From Chloroflexota bacterium (GTDB lineage: Bacteria; Chloroflexota; Anaerolineae; Aggregatilineales; Phototrophicaceae), in NCBI GenBank assembly GCA_026713245.1, contig JAPOOU010000066.1, positions 1 to 40,287 on the forward strand: a stretch of DNA of 40,287 nucleotides. The letters run 5' to 3'. This document shows, in pieces, positions 1 to 9,168 of this stretch; the first letter of the stretch is position 1; the number at the start of each line of letters is the position of its first letter. The translations under genes and the position numbers were made by a program. The notes beneath the pieces are model-generated. The model did no database searches. It saw only the letters and a list, made by a program, of their open reading frames with translations, and was not told where the DNA came from.

Positions 1-50
1 AGGCGGTGATTTCGGGGCGACCTGCGCGCCCCTTGGAGATACTTTCCATG
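1..50 (-). CDS. Start of an unidentified gene running off the left edge
   Basis: On the minus strand an ATG at 50-48 opens a frame that stays open for 16 codons to the window edge (MESISKGRAGRPEITA). It lies 35 bases downstream of the alpha/beta hydrolase on the same strand, so it could be the next gene of that transcript. I see no clear Shine-Dalgarno sequence. The fragment is too short to assign a family, and the frame may be open by chance. Confidence 0.3.
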
Positions 51-85
51 TTTCAACCGAAAAGGATACACTACCCATCGGTCCG

Positions 86-856
86 CTATCCAGCTTGACC
101 GGTGGAAGCATTCAGCAGATGTTGTAAGGTCAATTCATAAAACTGTTCGCGCGCTTGGTCCTGCACTGCGTGGCCGCAAGGAAAAACTTCCAGGCGACCG
201 CGCTTTACCCGGTCTACATATCGCTGGCCATAATGTAAGGGATTCAGCTTGTCGAATTCGCCCAACATGATGATCAGGGGACAAGTGATGTCCCTTGCGA
301 GGCTCAGGCTAACATCGCCGCCAGCGTCAATCATGCGGGTCATCGCCCGCACCCATGCGCCGGTGAACTTCGCCGCGTCGGAAAAGCCGTGGAGGCGTTT
401 GTCTTCTTCGGTGATCCAGTCGCCGGGATAGCTGCGTTGAAAGACGCTTCGCAACTCCGGACCGAAGTTGCCTATCGCGCCGATCGCTATGCACGATGCG
501 ACGCGGTCCGGCGCGTTTCCGGCTGCGATCAGCGCCACTTCGCCGCCATCGGAATAGCCAAGAAGATGAACGCGAGAAAGACCGATAGCATCCATAAATG
601 CCAGCAAGTCATCGCAGTCGCGATGGTAAAAGTTATGCGGGAAATCTCGCGGCTTGGGCAGCGACTCACCGTAGCCGCGCAGCGTCAAGCCGATAGCTCG
701 GAAACCCTGCGCGGCCAGCCAATCGATCACGTGGCCTAGATGAACGCGCGCAGTGCCCAACATGCCGTGAATCAATATAACCGGCGTTTGGCCGCTTGAT
801 GGGTCCGTGTCCTCGTAGTGCAAAGTGGCGCCTGTGTCAGTCTCGATCAATGGCAT
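86..856 (-). CDS. Alpha/beta hydrolase, BPHL/valacyclovir-hydrolase-like
   Basis: Serine hydrolase of the alpha/beta-hydrolase fold, 256 residues from the chosen start. Visible elements are the oxyanion-side HGMLG, the nucleophile elbow GYSDGG (Ser102), an acid Asp202 in GEFDKLNP and His229 in CGHAVQ. The G-x-S-D-G-G elbow and overall pattern resemble the BPHL group, which cleaves small esters, but the substrate cannot be read from sequence. An upstream ATG at 910 would add 18 residues. I chose 856 because GGGAGGG lies about 10 bases upstream and the fold begins directly after it. It sits 134 bases downstream of lon on the same strand. Confidence 0.85.
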   Translation of the reverse strand: MPLIETDTGATLHYEDTDPSSGQTPVILIHGMLGTARVHLGHVIDWLAAQGFRAIGLTLRGYGESLPKPRDFPHNFYHRDCDDLLAFMDAIGLSRVHLLGYSDGGEVALIAAGNAPDRVASCIAIGAIGNFGPELRSVFQRSYPGDWITEEDKRLHGFSDAAKFTGAWVRAMTRMIDAGGDVSLSLARDITCPLIIMLGEFDKLNPLHYGQRYVDRVKRGRLEVFPCGHAVQDQAREQFYELTLQHLLNASTGQAG

Positions 857-990
857 GCGGCGCGATACCCTCCCGGCTGCCAGTCTCCCAGATTCCCGCA
901 ACACTGCCAAAAGGCGACAAGGCAGGCGCTACGTCCAATATGGTCTGCTGAGATTTGGCGGCCTTGCGCTGCTGAACGGCCCGCGAGATC

Positions 991-3495
991 CTACTGCGGC
1001 AATTGCCGGTCATGACCCAAATACTGGTATTCGTCCAAGGCTACTGGTAAGACTTCATCGAGGTGTTCGACTAGAACAAAAGTCAGCTCGCCACGGACAT
1101 CTTCTGGTACATCGTCAAGGTCATTCTCGTTTTTGCTGGGCAAGATTATTGTATCAGCGCCAAGCCGATGCGCGGCCAGCACCTTGTCTTTGATCCCGCC
1201 TACTGGCAATATTTGACCGCTCAGGGTCAATTCGCCGGTCATAGCGATGTTGCTCTTGGCTGTACGACCTGTCAAAAGTGACGCCAGGGCTGTAGCCATA
1301 GTTACACCCGCGCTCGGCCCGTCTTTGGGCACTGCACCAGAGGGCACATGCAAATGGATATCGTATTCGTCATAAAACGTGGGATCTACCTGCAAGTCCG
1401 CCGCCCTGGACCGGGTAAAGCTGTAAGCGATCTTGGCGCTTTCTTGCATGATATCGCCCAATTGGCCCGTGTACTGGAAACCCTTGCCACCCTTCATTTT
1501 AGTTGCTTCAATGAAAAGCACATCGCCGCCGATCGGCGTCCAGGCTAACCCGGTAGCCACTCCGGGCACATCGGTCCTATCCTGCATTTCACTGCGGTGG
1601 CCAAAACGCGGCTTTCCCAGCAGGTCTTTCAAGGTTTCTGTGTCTACTGTATGGGAGTCGAACTCCTGCTCCGCGATTCGCGTGACGACTTTGCGCGCGG
1701 CCTTTCCGATTTCCCGCTCCAGGTGTCGAACGCCCGCTTCGCGCGTGTAATCGCGGATGATCTGCAGCAGCGCTTCGTCAGTGAAGTCCAGCTCACCGGT
1801 GTGCAAGCCGTTTTCGCGTCTCTGCCTCGGCACCAGATATTGCGAGGCGATGGCGCGTTTTTCAAGCTCGGTGTAGCCACTTAGCTGAATGACCTCCATG
1901 CGGTCACGCAAAGGACCGGGTATCGTATCTAGTGAGTTTGCTGTCGTGATGAACATCACGTCGCTCAAGTCGAATGCGACATCGAGATAGTGATCGCGGA
2001 ATTCGGCATTCTGTTCGGGGTCCAGAACTTCGAGCAAAGCTGATGCCGGGTCGCCGCGGAAGTCCCGTCCCAGCTTGTCGATTTCGTCTAGCATTATCAT
2101 GGGATTGCGCGATTTGGCGCGCCGGATGGTTTGAATGATCCTCCCGGGCATGGCGCCGATATAGGTGCGGCGAAAACCGCGAATCTCCGATTCGTCGCGG
2201 ATCCCGCCCAAGCTCATACGGATAAACTTGCGACCCATGGAGCGCGCGATCGACGCCCCCAGGGAAGTCTTGCCGACGCCGGGCGGACCGACAAACAGCA
2301 ATATGGCGCCGGAACGGTCGCGTCGAACCGGGTCAAAGCGATCGCGATCTTCGAATTCTTTTTTGCGCTCGGCGCGCAGTTTCCGTACCGCCAAAAACTC
2401 GAGAATGCGTTCTTTGACATCGGTCAAACCATAATGATCTTCGTCTAACACTTCCCTGGCGTGCGCGATGTCGAGCTTGTCCTCTGTGCGCTTGTCCCAA
2501 GGCATGCTGCAGATCCAATCGAGATAGGTGCGGATTACGCCGTATTCCGCCGCCGAAACGGACAGTTTTGACAGGCGGTTTAGCTCGCGGTCGGCTTCTG
2601 TCCGAGCCTCTTCCGGCATATTTGCGGCTTCAATCAACTGTCGGAACTTCTCAACTTCCTGCTGATCATCATCCTCTTCCAGTTCGCGTCGTATCGCTTT
2701 CATCTGTTCGCGCAGGTAATAGTCCCGCTGCGATTTTTCCATTTCCTGCTGCGCGTCTTCCTGGATTTTGCGGCCCAGCGACAGGACCTCATGTTCTTTG
2801 GTCAACAACTTCAACAAATGCCGGATCTTGTCGCCGACGTTGTTCATTTCCAGCAGCAGTTGCGCATCGTCAATGTCAATCCGGACATAGGTCGCGATCG
2901 AATAAACCAACTGCAGGGGATCTTCCACGTTGAGCGCGTTATTGACAAGTTCCTGCGGAATGCTCGGCACGAGCTCGGCCAAAGACGAAAATTTGTCGAC
3001 GATGCTGCGTACCAGCGCTTCCATCTCAATATCGTCGGCGAAGACAACCTCGTCCTCGGGTATGCGCGTGACGCGAGCCTTGAGATAGGGGGTCGTACTG
3101 AGGAATTCGTCGATCTTGATCCGCTGCAAACCTTGTATCAAGAGCCGTACCGTGCCATCGGGCGTACGGAAGAGTCGGTGAATAGTCGCCAGAGTGCCGA
3201 CATTCTGTACTTGATCCGGTCCCGGCGTTCCCAGGCTAGGATCTTTTGAAGCCACCAGCCCGACCATGCGTGTTCCCGCCACCACATCATCGACCAATTG
3301 AATGCTGCGCTCCTGCCCGACAGTCAAGGGTATCGCAGTCTGCGGATATACCACCATGCCACGCAACGGCAAGATCGGCAATTCTTCCGGCAGGTCAATT
3401 GCCGCGCCTTCATCTTTCAATTCGTCTTCGAGCTGGATGTCGATCGTCGTTTGGGGAGGATCGGCATCACTCAGTCTATAATTCCGAAACGCCAT
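991..3495 (-). CDS. lon: ATP-dependent protease La (LonA)
   Basis: Cytoplasmic AAA+ serine protease that degrades misfolded and regulatory proteins. It is 834 residues long, normal for LonA. Order: N-terminal LON substrate domain (about 40-235), coiled-coil linker, AAA module with Walker A GPPGVGKT (Lys409) and Walker B MIMLDEID (Asp470-Glu471), then the peptidase with catalytic Ser728 in KDGPSAG and Lys771 in GGIKDK. The 43-residue Ser-Lys spacing equals that of E. coli Lon. An extra charged stretch of about 15 residues ([12 protein letters not shown]) lies just before Walker A. Start: ATG at 3495 has AAAGGA nine bases upstream; the TTG at 3504 abuts that site and is unlikely. The site overlaps the stop of hsp20, so the two are probably translationally coupled. 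Confidence 0.97.
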   Translation of the reverse strand: MAFRNYRLSDADPPQTTIDIQLEDELKDEGAAIDLPEELPILPLRGMVVYPQTAIPLTVGQERSIQLVDDVVAGTRMVGLVASKDPSLGTPGPDQVQNVGTLATIHRLFRTPDGTVRLLIQGLQRIKIDEFLSTTPYLKARVTRIPEDEVVFADDIEMEALVRSIVDKFSSLAELVPSIPQELVNNALNVEDPLQLVYSIATYVRIDIDDAQLLLEMNNVGDKIRHLLKLLTKEHEVLSLGRKIQEDAQQEMEKSQRDYYLREQMKAIRRELEEDDDQQEVEKFRQLIEAANMPEEARTEADRELNRLSKLSVSAAEYGVIRTYLDWICSMPWDKRTEDKLDIAHAREVLDEDHYGLTDVKERILEFLAVRKLRAERKKEFEDRDRFDPVRRDRSGAILLFVGPPGVGKTSLGASIARSMGRKFIRMSLGGIRDESEIRGFRRTYIGAMPGRIIQTIRRAKSRNPMIMLDEIDKLGRDFRGDPASALLEVLDPEQNAEFRDHYLDVAFDLSDVMFITTANSLDTIPGPLRDRMEVIQLSGYTELEKRAIASQYLVPRQRRENGLHTGELDFTDEALLQIIRDYTREAGVRHLEREIGKAARKVVTRIAEQEFDSHTVDTETLKDLLGKPRFGHRSEMQDRTDVPGVATGLAWTPIGGDVLFIEATKMKGGKGFQYTGQLGDIMQESAKIAYSFTRSRAADLQVDPTFYDEYDIHLHVPSGAVPKDGPSAGVTMATALASLLTGRTAKSNIAMTGELTLSGQILPVGGIKDKVLAAHRLGADTIILPSKNENDLDDVPEDVRGELTFVLVEHLDEVLPVALDEYQYLGHDRQLPQ

Positions 3496-3500
3496 CCGCG

Positions 3501-3881
3501 TCAATCCTTTGTTTTTACGTCGTTAGATTCCACCTGCACCGATCGTTGTGGCAAGTAGGGAAGCTCGACTTGCATAATTCCGTTTTGATACGCCGCCGAA
3601 ACTTTCTCCGCATCGACCGGTTGGGACAGCGCAAATTCTACGCGAAACTCGCCTGTTTCTATTTCGACCTGGTGAAAGGAGCGGCTTGTTTTCACTTCGG
3701 GCAATTGTCTGGCGCCGCTGATGACCAGCTTGCGATCAAGCAATGAAACTTTGAAATCCTCAGCCTTCATGGCCGCTATTTCTACCCGCACGACAAACCC
3801 GGACGCTGTCGTTACTACGTCGCTCGGTGGCCTGAATTTTCCTTTGTCTACTTTTGGGAGCATATCGTAGGACTCTCGCAT
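3501..3881 (-). CDS. Small heat-shock protein, Hsp20/alpha-crystallin family
   Basis: ATP-independent holdase chaperone of 126 residues. The alpha-crystallin domain covers about 18-112 ([20 protein letters not shown], then a [14 protein letters not shown] segment and [12 protein letters not shown]). The usual C-terminal I-x-I tail motif is not obvious. ATG 3881 has little ribosome-binding signal; ATG 3863 (residue 7) has GAGAG nine bases upstream and is a good alternative. Its TGA lies five bases before the lon start, so holdase and protease would be made together. I saw no CIRCE (HrcA) inverted repeat in the upstream 235 bases. Confidence 0.93.
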   Translation of the reverse strand: MRESYDMLPKVDKGKFRPPSDVVTTASGFVVRVEIAAMKAEDFKVSLLDRKLVISGARQLPEVKTSRSFHQVEIETGEFRVEFALSQPVDAEKVSAAYQNGIMQVELPYLPQRSVQVESNDVKTKD

Positions 3882-4116
3882 CCTGTTCGGGCAGTTCCGT
3901 GCAACTGCGCAACCTCACTTTAATGTACCTGTGGGATCGTAAAAATAGTATCAGAGTTCGCTTCACAAGATAATTATGATGCATTTCTTAGACTGGATTA
4001 TGCTCGCTTCGCTATGCTGGCCAGGGATACGTCTTGGAATCATAAGATTTATCAGTCATTTTCGTATGCTGCTTTCAGCACTTTGACTAAAATAGAGTCA
4101 AGCCTGAATCATATTA
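3882..4116. other. Divergent intergenic region between hsp20 and the L,D-transpeptidase
   Basis: This 235-base, locally AT-rich stretch must hold promoters for both directions. Near its right end TTGACT and AGTCAA form a 6-bp inverted repeat with a 7-base spacer (4083-4101), 22 bases before the L,D-transpeptidase start. No convincing -35/-10 pair with normal spacing was found on either strand. Confidence 0.35.
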
Positions 4117-4122
4117 GTGTGG

Positions 4123-5892
4123 ATGGTTGATCACATGGATGACCTGGACCGCAAAGCAAAATGGCGGGGTGAAAACCGAGCGCGAGAGCGACATATGGCA
4201 AGGCAACGGCGCCGGCAGGCGGCAAATGATTCCAGCCAGGGGACTCTCATACGTTTCGCGTCCAAGAGGTTGAGCTTTGGCAGGGCGAAGAATGCGACCC
4301 TGTTCCATCGCGGACTTACGTGGATGTTTTCCAGCAGGCAGCCCGTCGCCAAGTTGACCGGTGTTGTGGTGCTGGCAATTCTGATATTCTTCGTCGGGAG
4401 TTATGTGTTTACCGATCGCATCTTCCCAAATGTTTTTGCTCTTGGCGTGCCCGTAGGGGACTTGACCCCTGCCGAAGCGCAAGCCGCCATTCAAGCCAAA
4501 TGGGACGGTGAAATCTATATCGACTTGACAGTGGATGGGGAACTCATCAGGCAGACAACGCCCGATCAACTGGGATTGTCGATAGATGTCGCGGCTATGG
4601 CTGGCAGCGCTCGCGCCGCAGGCCTTGCCGGTATCCCCTTCGGCCTCGAAGTAGCGCCGGCTGTGAGTGTCGACTATGGCAAGGCGCAAACCGTTCTGCT
4701 GGACATGACCGAGGTCATCTATATCTTGCCCTATGAAGCGGGATTCAAGTGGTCGGGCGGGAAGCTGGTGACTGTGCCTGGTAGGCAGGGCAGGCATCTT
4801 GATATTTCGGGGGCAATGGAAAAACTCTTGCAGGATCCGAGTCGGGTGCTGGCGGAGCGGCGGTTTGAATTGCCGACGATTTCCCTATTGCCGGATGTCA
4901 TGGATAGCGCGCCCTTTATCGAAGAAGCGCATGCCTTTCTGGCCGGCGACGTTCGCCTGAATGGCTACGATCCCTATGTGCATGAAATGATCTCCTGGCA
5001 TGTGGATCAAAAAACCGCGGCGGAATGGTTGATCGCAGGCGAGAACGGATTGGCAGTGCGCAAGAACGTTTTCAGCGCCTTCATCAAGAGCCTCAACAAG
5101 GACTTGGTAACCGGCTCGACGGCGCGCTTTATCGATGACCTTGTCGCAATCGAAAACATGCAAGATGGTTTGAATACAAACAACTCCAATGTCGTGGTGC
5201 GCGTCCAGCATCTACCCAAATCCTATTATGTCGAACATACCGACACTGGCTACAAGATAGGACGCAAGAACGGATTGCCGTATCAGCTGGTCTATGAGTC
5301 AAATCCCAATGTCAATTGGAGAGCCTTGAATGTCGGCGACAAAATTCAGATCCCGTCTCGCGATGTTTTGATACCGGAGGACCCATTGCCCCACAAACGC
5401 ATCGTTGTTGATATTGAGTCCCAGTGGCTCGTCGCATTCGAATACGATCAAATGGTCTTCAGTTGGGCGATTTCTTCCGGACGCGAAACGGCGCCAACAT
5501 ATCCGGGGGTTTTCCAAATCCTGACGCACAACGATGTCGCATACGGAGGCAGTTATGCCCTATGCGAGGTTGAGGGGACCAATTGCGCGCAATGGAGAAT
5601 GAACTGGTTTATGGGCGTCTATGAAGTCGTGCCCGGTCTGATGAACGGCTTCCACGGCGCTGTGCAACTGCCAAACGGAAACTATCTCGGCGGCGGCGGC
5701 GTATATGAACCTACAACATTTGGCTGCATCATGTCGCTCGATGACAATGCGGAACAGCTATATGCCTGGGCGGAAAGCGGAACGATCGTCGAGATACTTT
5801 CCGACGATTTCGAGCCCGAGAGCCGCCTGGGTGAATTTGCCTTGAATTACATCAGCACGATTGACACGACCTACCGTCCGATCTCTGCATAG
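4123..5892 (+). CDS. Membrane-anchored L,D-transpeptidase with LysM domain (YkuD family)
   Basis: Probable peptidoglycan L,D-transpeptidase. Residue numbers count from GTG 4117. A basic cytoplasmic N terminus (1-78) is followed by one membrane helix (about 78-98), a VanW/PG-binding-4-like region (LGVPVGDLTPAEAQ at 109-122, repeated helix segments to about 345), a LysM-like domain (about 370-413) and the YkuD catalytic domain (about 428-560). Catalytic His513 (FHGA) and Cys537 are present. The usual S/T-H-G-C motif reads T-F-G-C, and His to Cys is 24 residues, longer than the typical 16-18. The start is uncertain: GTG 4117, ATG 4123, ATG 4135 and ATG 4195 are possible, none with a strong ribosome-binding site. 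Membrane topology (N-in, catalytic domain outside) fits wall cross-linking. Confidence 0.85.
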   Translation: MVDHMDDLDRKAKWRGENRARERHMARQRRRQAANDSSQGTLIRFASKRLSFGRAKNATLFHRGLTWMFSSRQPVAKLTGVVVLAILIFFVGSYVFTDRIFPNVFALGVPVGDLTPAEAQAAIQAKWDGEIYIDLTVDGELIRQTTPDQLGLSIDVAAMAGSARAAGLAGIPFGLEVAPAVSVDYGKAQTVLLDMTEVIYILPYEAGFKWSGGKLVTVPGRQGRHLDISGAMEKLLQDPSRVLAERRFELPTISLLPDVMDSAPFIEEAHAFLAGDVRLNGYDPYVHEMISWHVDQKTAAEWLIAGENGLAVRKNVFSAFIKSLNKDLVTGSTARFIDDLVAIENMQDGLNTNNSNVVVRVQHLPKSYYVEHTDTGYKIGRKNGLPYQLVYESNPNVNWRALNVGDKIQIPSRDVLIPEDPLPHKRIVVDIESQWLVAFEYDQMVFSWAISSGRETAPTYPGVFQILTHNDVAYGGSYALCEVEGTNCAQWRMNWFMGVYEVVPGLMNGFHGAVQLPNGNYLGGGGVYEPTTFGCIMSLDDNAEQLYAWAESGTIVEILSDDFEPESRLGEFALNYISTIDTTYRPISA

Positions 5893-6017
5893 GAAACGCG
5901 CTGTCACCCGGGGCGGCATAGATCTTAAAGCGCGCGATTCGACCTTGACGATTGGCTCGTCGGGCTTTATCTTTTGCCCTGCTGCGAATGGCAGCCAGAG
6001 AACGACCCTTTTTGACG

Positions 6018-6043
6018 AAAATGCCCGCGCAGGTGGGCGTTTT
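6018..6043. terminator. Possible bidirectional rho-independent terminator
   Basis: AAAATGCCC at 6018-6026 pairs with GGGCGTTTT at 6035-6043 (nine pairs, one a U-G wobble) around an 8-base loop. Flanking A and T runs would serve either strand. It lies 125 bases after the L,D-transpeptidase stop and before the S9 peptidase. Confidence 0.5.
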
Positions 6044-6079
6044 GCATTAGAGCGCGCTGCGTTCAATCGTGTTGAGCGC

Positions 6080-6123
6080 TCCTGCTTATATAATCTGCGC
6101 CGCTCACGCGACGAGAAAGCTTG
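6080..6123 (+). repeat. Intergenic element shared with 19155-19198
   Basis: A 44-base element carrying a perfect TATAAT (6088-6093) followed by CTGCGCCGCTCACGCGACGAG. Nearly the same string, CTGCGGCGCTCACGCGACAAG, occurs at 19170-19190, with TCCTG in front and GCTTG behind in both copies. The TATAAT could be the -10 box of the S9 peptidase promoter; no good -35 is seen. Confidence 0.5.
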
Positions 6124-6192
6124 CGGTTTTGCGCGAGCGTAGTAGACCTGTTCGCTGCCGACAAGCGGCTGTCTGACGCGAGGAAACCACTT

Positions 6193-8070
6193 ATGAATCA
6201 AGCATTTGGAACATGGTCTAGTCCCATCACTGGAAAAGCGATTGCCAGCGGCATAAGTTTGCGCGACGTGCAATGGAACGACGCCGGCGATACGTTGCTG
6301 TGGTGGGAATACCGCGGTAAGACCGGCGTACTGCTCGTGAAAACAGGTACGGATGCGCCGCGCGACCTTACCGACATGAGTTTGAATGTCGCCGGACGGG
6401 TTGGTTACGGCGGCGGCGCGTTCACTGTTGGCGCCGGACACGCTTATTTCGTTGCCGGTGGCCGCCTTTACAAACAGGCGCTTGCCGGTGGAGCTCCCCG
6501 GGCGATCACGCCGGAATTCGGCAGCCTTGCGTCGCCCGCTGTTTCTGTGGACGGCAGATGGCTTGTCTATGTTCACAGTTATGAGCACATCGACGGCTTG
6601 GTGATAGTGGACAGCGACGGGAGTATCTTCCCGCGCAAGCTGGCCTACGGCACAGATTTTCTTATGCAGCCGGTGTGGCACCCCGCTGGCAATCAGATCG
6701 CATATATCGCCTGGAATCATCCGCAGATGCCGTGGAATGGCAGCGAATTACGTTTGATTCGACTGACGGATGACGATAGTGGCGTGCCCAATGCGGACGA
6801 GATTGTGACCGTGACGGGCGACCGCGATACAGCGATATTCCAGCCGCAATTCTCGCCGGACGGGCGCTACCTTTCCTACGTCAGTGACGAGACCGGCTGG
6901 GGACAAATCCATTTGTACGATCTGGAAACGCGTAGTCATGTCCGGTTGACCGAAACCGCAGCTGAACATGGTACGCCGGCTTGGGCGCAAGGTCTGCGTA
7001 TGTACGGGTGGCGCCGTGACAGTCGCTCGCTCTTTTACCTGGAAAACGATTGCGGATTCTTTTCCCTGCGGTCTTACCATCTGGAATCTCGTGAAGACAG
7101 GCTGGTCACCGGCCTCGATCAATTCACGCACCTGGAACAGTTGGCGACTGCCGGCGGCAGTGATTCGGTCGCCATGATCGCTTCTTCCTCCTTGATCCCT
7201 CCGCGGGTAATCACGCTGGACAGGGAGTCTCGCTTGTCGATCCAGCGCCGGAGCCAGACCGAAAACCTGCCTAGCGGCCAGCTTTCCCCCGCACAGAGGA
7301 TCACGTGGAAAGGCGACGATGGCGCCGATGTGCATGGACTGTTCTATGCGCCGGTGATGCGAGAGGACATGCCTACTGGCAAGCCGCCATTGATCGTAAA
7401 TGTCCACGGTGGTCCCACATCTCAACGGACGGCCGAGTACTACAGCGAAGTTCAGTTTTTCACTACCAGGGGCTACGCCGTTTTGCAGGTCAATCATCGC
7501 GGAAGCACCGGCTACGGCAAAACGTACATGGACATGCATCGCGGCAATTGGGGCGTGTACGATGTCATTGATTCGATTAGCGGCGTCAATCACTTGGCGG
7601 AAGCTGGACAAATCGACCGCTCCAAATCCGTCATCATGGGAGGCAGCGCCGGCGGATTCACTGTCTTGCAGTCGCTTGTCGAACACCCTGGCTTTTTTAG
7701 GGCCGGGATCTGTTCCTATGGCGTCTCCAATCAATTTGGCTTGTTGATGGATACGCACAAATTCGAAGAACGCTATACCTATTGGCTATTGGGCGAATTG
7801 CCAGAGACAGCAGACTTGTATCGGCAGAGGTCACCCCTTTTCCGCGCCGACGAAATCGTTGATCCGCTGATCGTATTCCAAGGGACCGACGATGTCGTTG
7901 TACCGCAAGATCAATCCGATTTGATCGTGGCGTCGTTGAAACGTCGCGGTATTCCACATGAATATCACCTGTACGAGGGCGAAGGGCACGGATGGCGCAG
8001 ACCGGATACGATTGAGGCCTATTACAGCGCAATTGAACGATTCTTGCTCCAACATGTTATATATGCCTGA
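6193..8070 (+). CDS. S9-family prolyl oligopeptidase / acylaminoacyl peptidase
   Basis: Serine peptidase of 625 residues that removes dipeptides or acyl-amino acids from short peptides. The N-terminal half (about 20-370) is a beta-propeller with PD40-type blades (QPVWHPAGNQIAYIAW, QPQFSPDGRYLSYVS). The C-terminal half is an alpha/beta hydrolase with HGGPTSQR, nucleophile Ser485 in GGSAGG, Asp567 in GTDDVVVP and His599 in GEGHGWR. No signal peptide is seen, so it probably acts in the cytoplasm. ATG 6193 has AGGA eight bases upstream; an upstream TTG at 6121 lies in the intergenic element and was rejected. Confidence 0.95.
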   Translation: MNQAFGTWSSPITGKAIASGISLRDVQWNDAGDTLLWWEYRGKTGVLLVKTGTDAPRDLTDMSLNVAGRVGYGGGAFTVGAGHAYFVAGGRLYKQALAGGAPRAITPEFGSLASPAVSVDGRWLVYVHSYEHIDGLVIVDSDGSIFPRKLAYGTDFLMQPVWHPAGNQIAYIAWNHPQMPWNGSELRLIRLTDDDSGVPNADEIVTVTGDRDTAIFQPQFSPDGRYLSYVSDETGWGQIHLYDLETRSHVRLTETAAEHGTPAWAQGLRMYGWRRDSRSLFYLENDCGFFSLRSYHLESREDRLVTGLDQFTHLEQLATAGGSDSVAMIASSSLIPPRVITLDRESRLSIQRRSQTENLPSGQLSPAQRITWKGDDGADVHGLFYAPVMREDMPTGKPPLIVNVHGGPTSQRTAEYYSEVQFFTTRGYAVLQVNHRGSTGYGKTYMDMHRGNWGVYDVIDSISGVNHLAEAGQIDRSKSVIMGGSAGGFTVLQSLVEHPGFFRAGICSYGVSNQFGLLMDTHKFEERYTYWLLGELPETADLYRQRSPLFRADEIVDPLIVFQGTDDVVVPQDQSDLIVASLKRRGIPHEYHLYEGEGHGWRRPDTIEAYYSAIERFLLQHVIYA

Positions 8071-8119
8071 GCACAGCCGCCTTGCCGCAATTTACGTTTG
8101 AGTATGGGATCCTAGGCTG

Positions 8120-9097
8120 ATGTTGGAGAATCTTGTTTTGCTATTGGCCGGCCTCGTGGGACTTTTCTTCGGCGGCAACTGGCTGGTTCGCGGCGCCTCC
8201 AATCTGGCGATGTCCTTTGGGGTTTCAATACTGATTATCGCGCTGACCTTTGTCGCGATCGGCACATCCATGCCGGAGTTGCTCGTCAGCGCCCAAGCTG
8301 CGCTGGCTGGCAAGAGCGATTTGGCGATCGGCAATGTGCTTGGTTCGAACATCGCCAATATTGGCTTGATTCTGGGCGCCACGGGATTGATCGCCCCGCT
8401 GAGCGTCAAAGCGGTGATTTTGCGGCGCGAAATCCCCATCATGATCTTGTTTACCGTATTCACCTATATATTGACGCTGGACGGACAGATTGGACGCGTT
8501 GACGGCTTGCTGCTGCTCTTTTCTTTTGCCGGCTTCAACACTATGTTCTATTATTTGGCGAAAAAGGAGCAAGAAGCGCGCGATCGCCTGCTGGCGGATG
8601 TCGACGACGTGCAGATCACGTCCAAACTGGGCAGGCCAAAAGAACTCCTGTTTCTATTGCTAGGCATCGTTGCGCTGGTGGTCGGTGCGCGCCTGATGGT
8701 TGAAGGCGCCGTGAATATCGCCCGCCTGGTCGGCGTAAGCGAGCTGGTCATCGCCATTACTTTGGTTGCCTTTGGCACGTCGCTCCCGGAACTGGCGGCA
8801 TCGCTCTCCGCAGCGTTTCACAAGAAAACCGATCTCGCGATTGGAAACGTAGTCGGCTCGAACATTGCCAACTTGCTGCTGATCCTTGGCGTGACATCGC
8901 TGCTGCGGCCGATCGCTGTCAGCCGCGCCGAAGTTCAGTTCGAGTTCCTGGTCATGATCGCCTTTGCCGTCTTGCTTATCCCCTTCATGCGTCATCAGAA
9001 GTTCGGCAGACGCCAATCGGCGGTCTTTCTGGGCGCTTATATTGCCTTCATCATCTACAGTCTGGCCGCTGACAACCTACAGATTCTGGTACAATGA
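8120..9097 (+). CDS. Calcium/sodium (CaCA superfamily) antiporter
   Basis: Inner-membrane cation exchanger of 325 residues, YrbG type, made of two inverted homologous halves. Each half carries the alpha-repeat signature: GTSMPE (48-53) with GSNIAN (75-80), and GTSLPE (219-224) with GSNIAN (246-251). The acidic residues in those motifs bind the cation. Around ten hydrophobic segments are visible, with a soluble linker near 148-172. It probably exports Ca2+ in exchange for Na+ or H+. It starts 49 bases after the S9 peptidase and may share its transcript. Confidence 0.95.
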   Translation: MLENLVLLLAGLVGLFFGGNWLVRGASNLAMSFGVSILIIALTFVAIGTSMPELLVSAQAALAGKSDLAIGNVLGSNIANIGLILGATGLIAPLSVKAVILRREIPIMILFTVFTYILTLDGQIGRVDGLLLLFSFAGFNTMFYYLAKKEQEARDRLLADVDDVQITSKLGRPKELLFLLLGIVALVVGARLMVEGAVNIARLVGVSELVIAITLVAFGTSLPELAASLSAAFHKKTDLAIGNVVGSNIANLLLILGVTSLLRPIAVSRAEVQFEFLVMIAFAVLLIPFMRHQKFGRRQSAVFLGAYIAFIIYSLAADNLQILVQ

Positions 9098-9168
9098 TGT
9101 CGTAGGCGCTTTACCTTTCATTTTGTATTGCGATTCTAGATTCCTGAGCCAATGAGGCAAATTGCCAG

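Noticed and set aside
3882..4116. CIRCE or other heat-shock operator before hsp20
   Set aside because: No TTAGCACTC-N9-GAGTGCTAA-like sequence; other palindromes are short.
5758..7758. Long minus-strand frames (320 and 336 codons) opposite the L,D-transpeptidase end and S9 peptidase
   Set aside because: Shadow frames of strongly supported genes; no domain pattern is visible.
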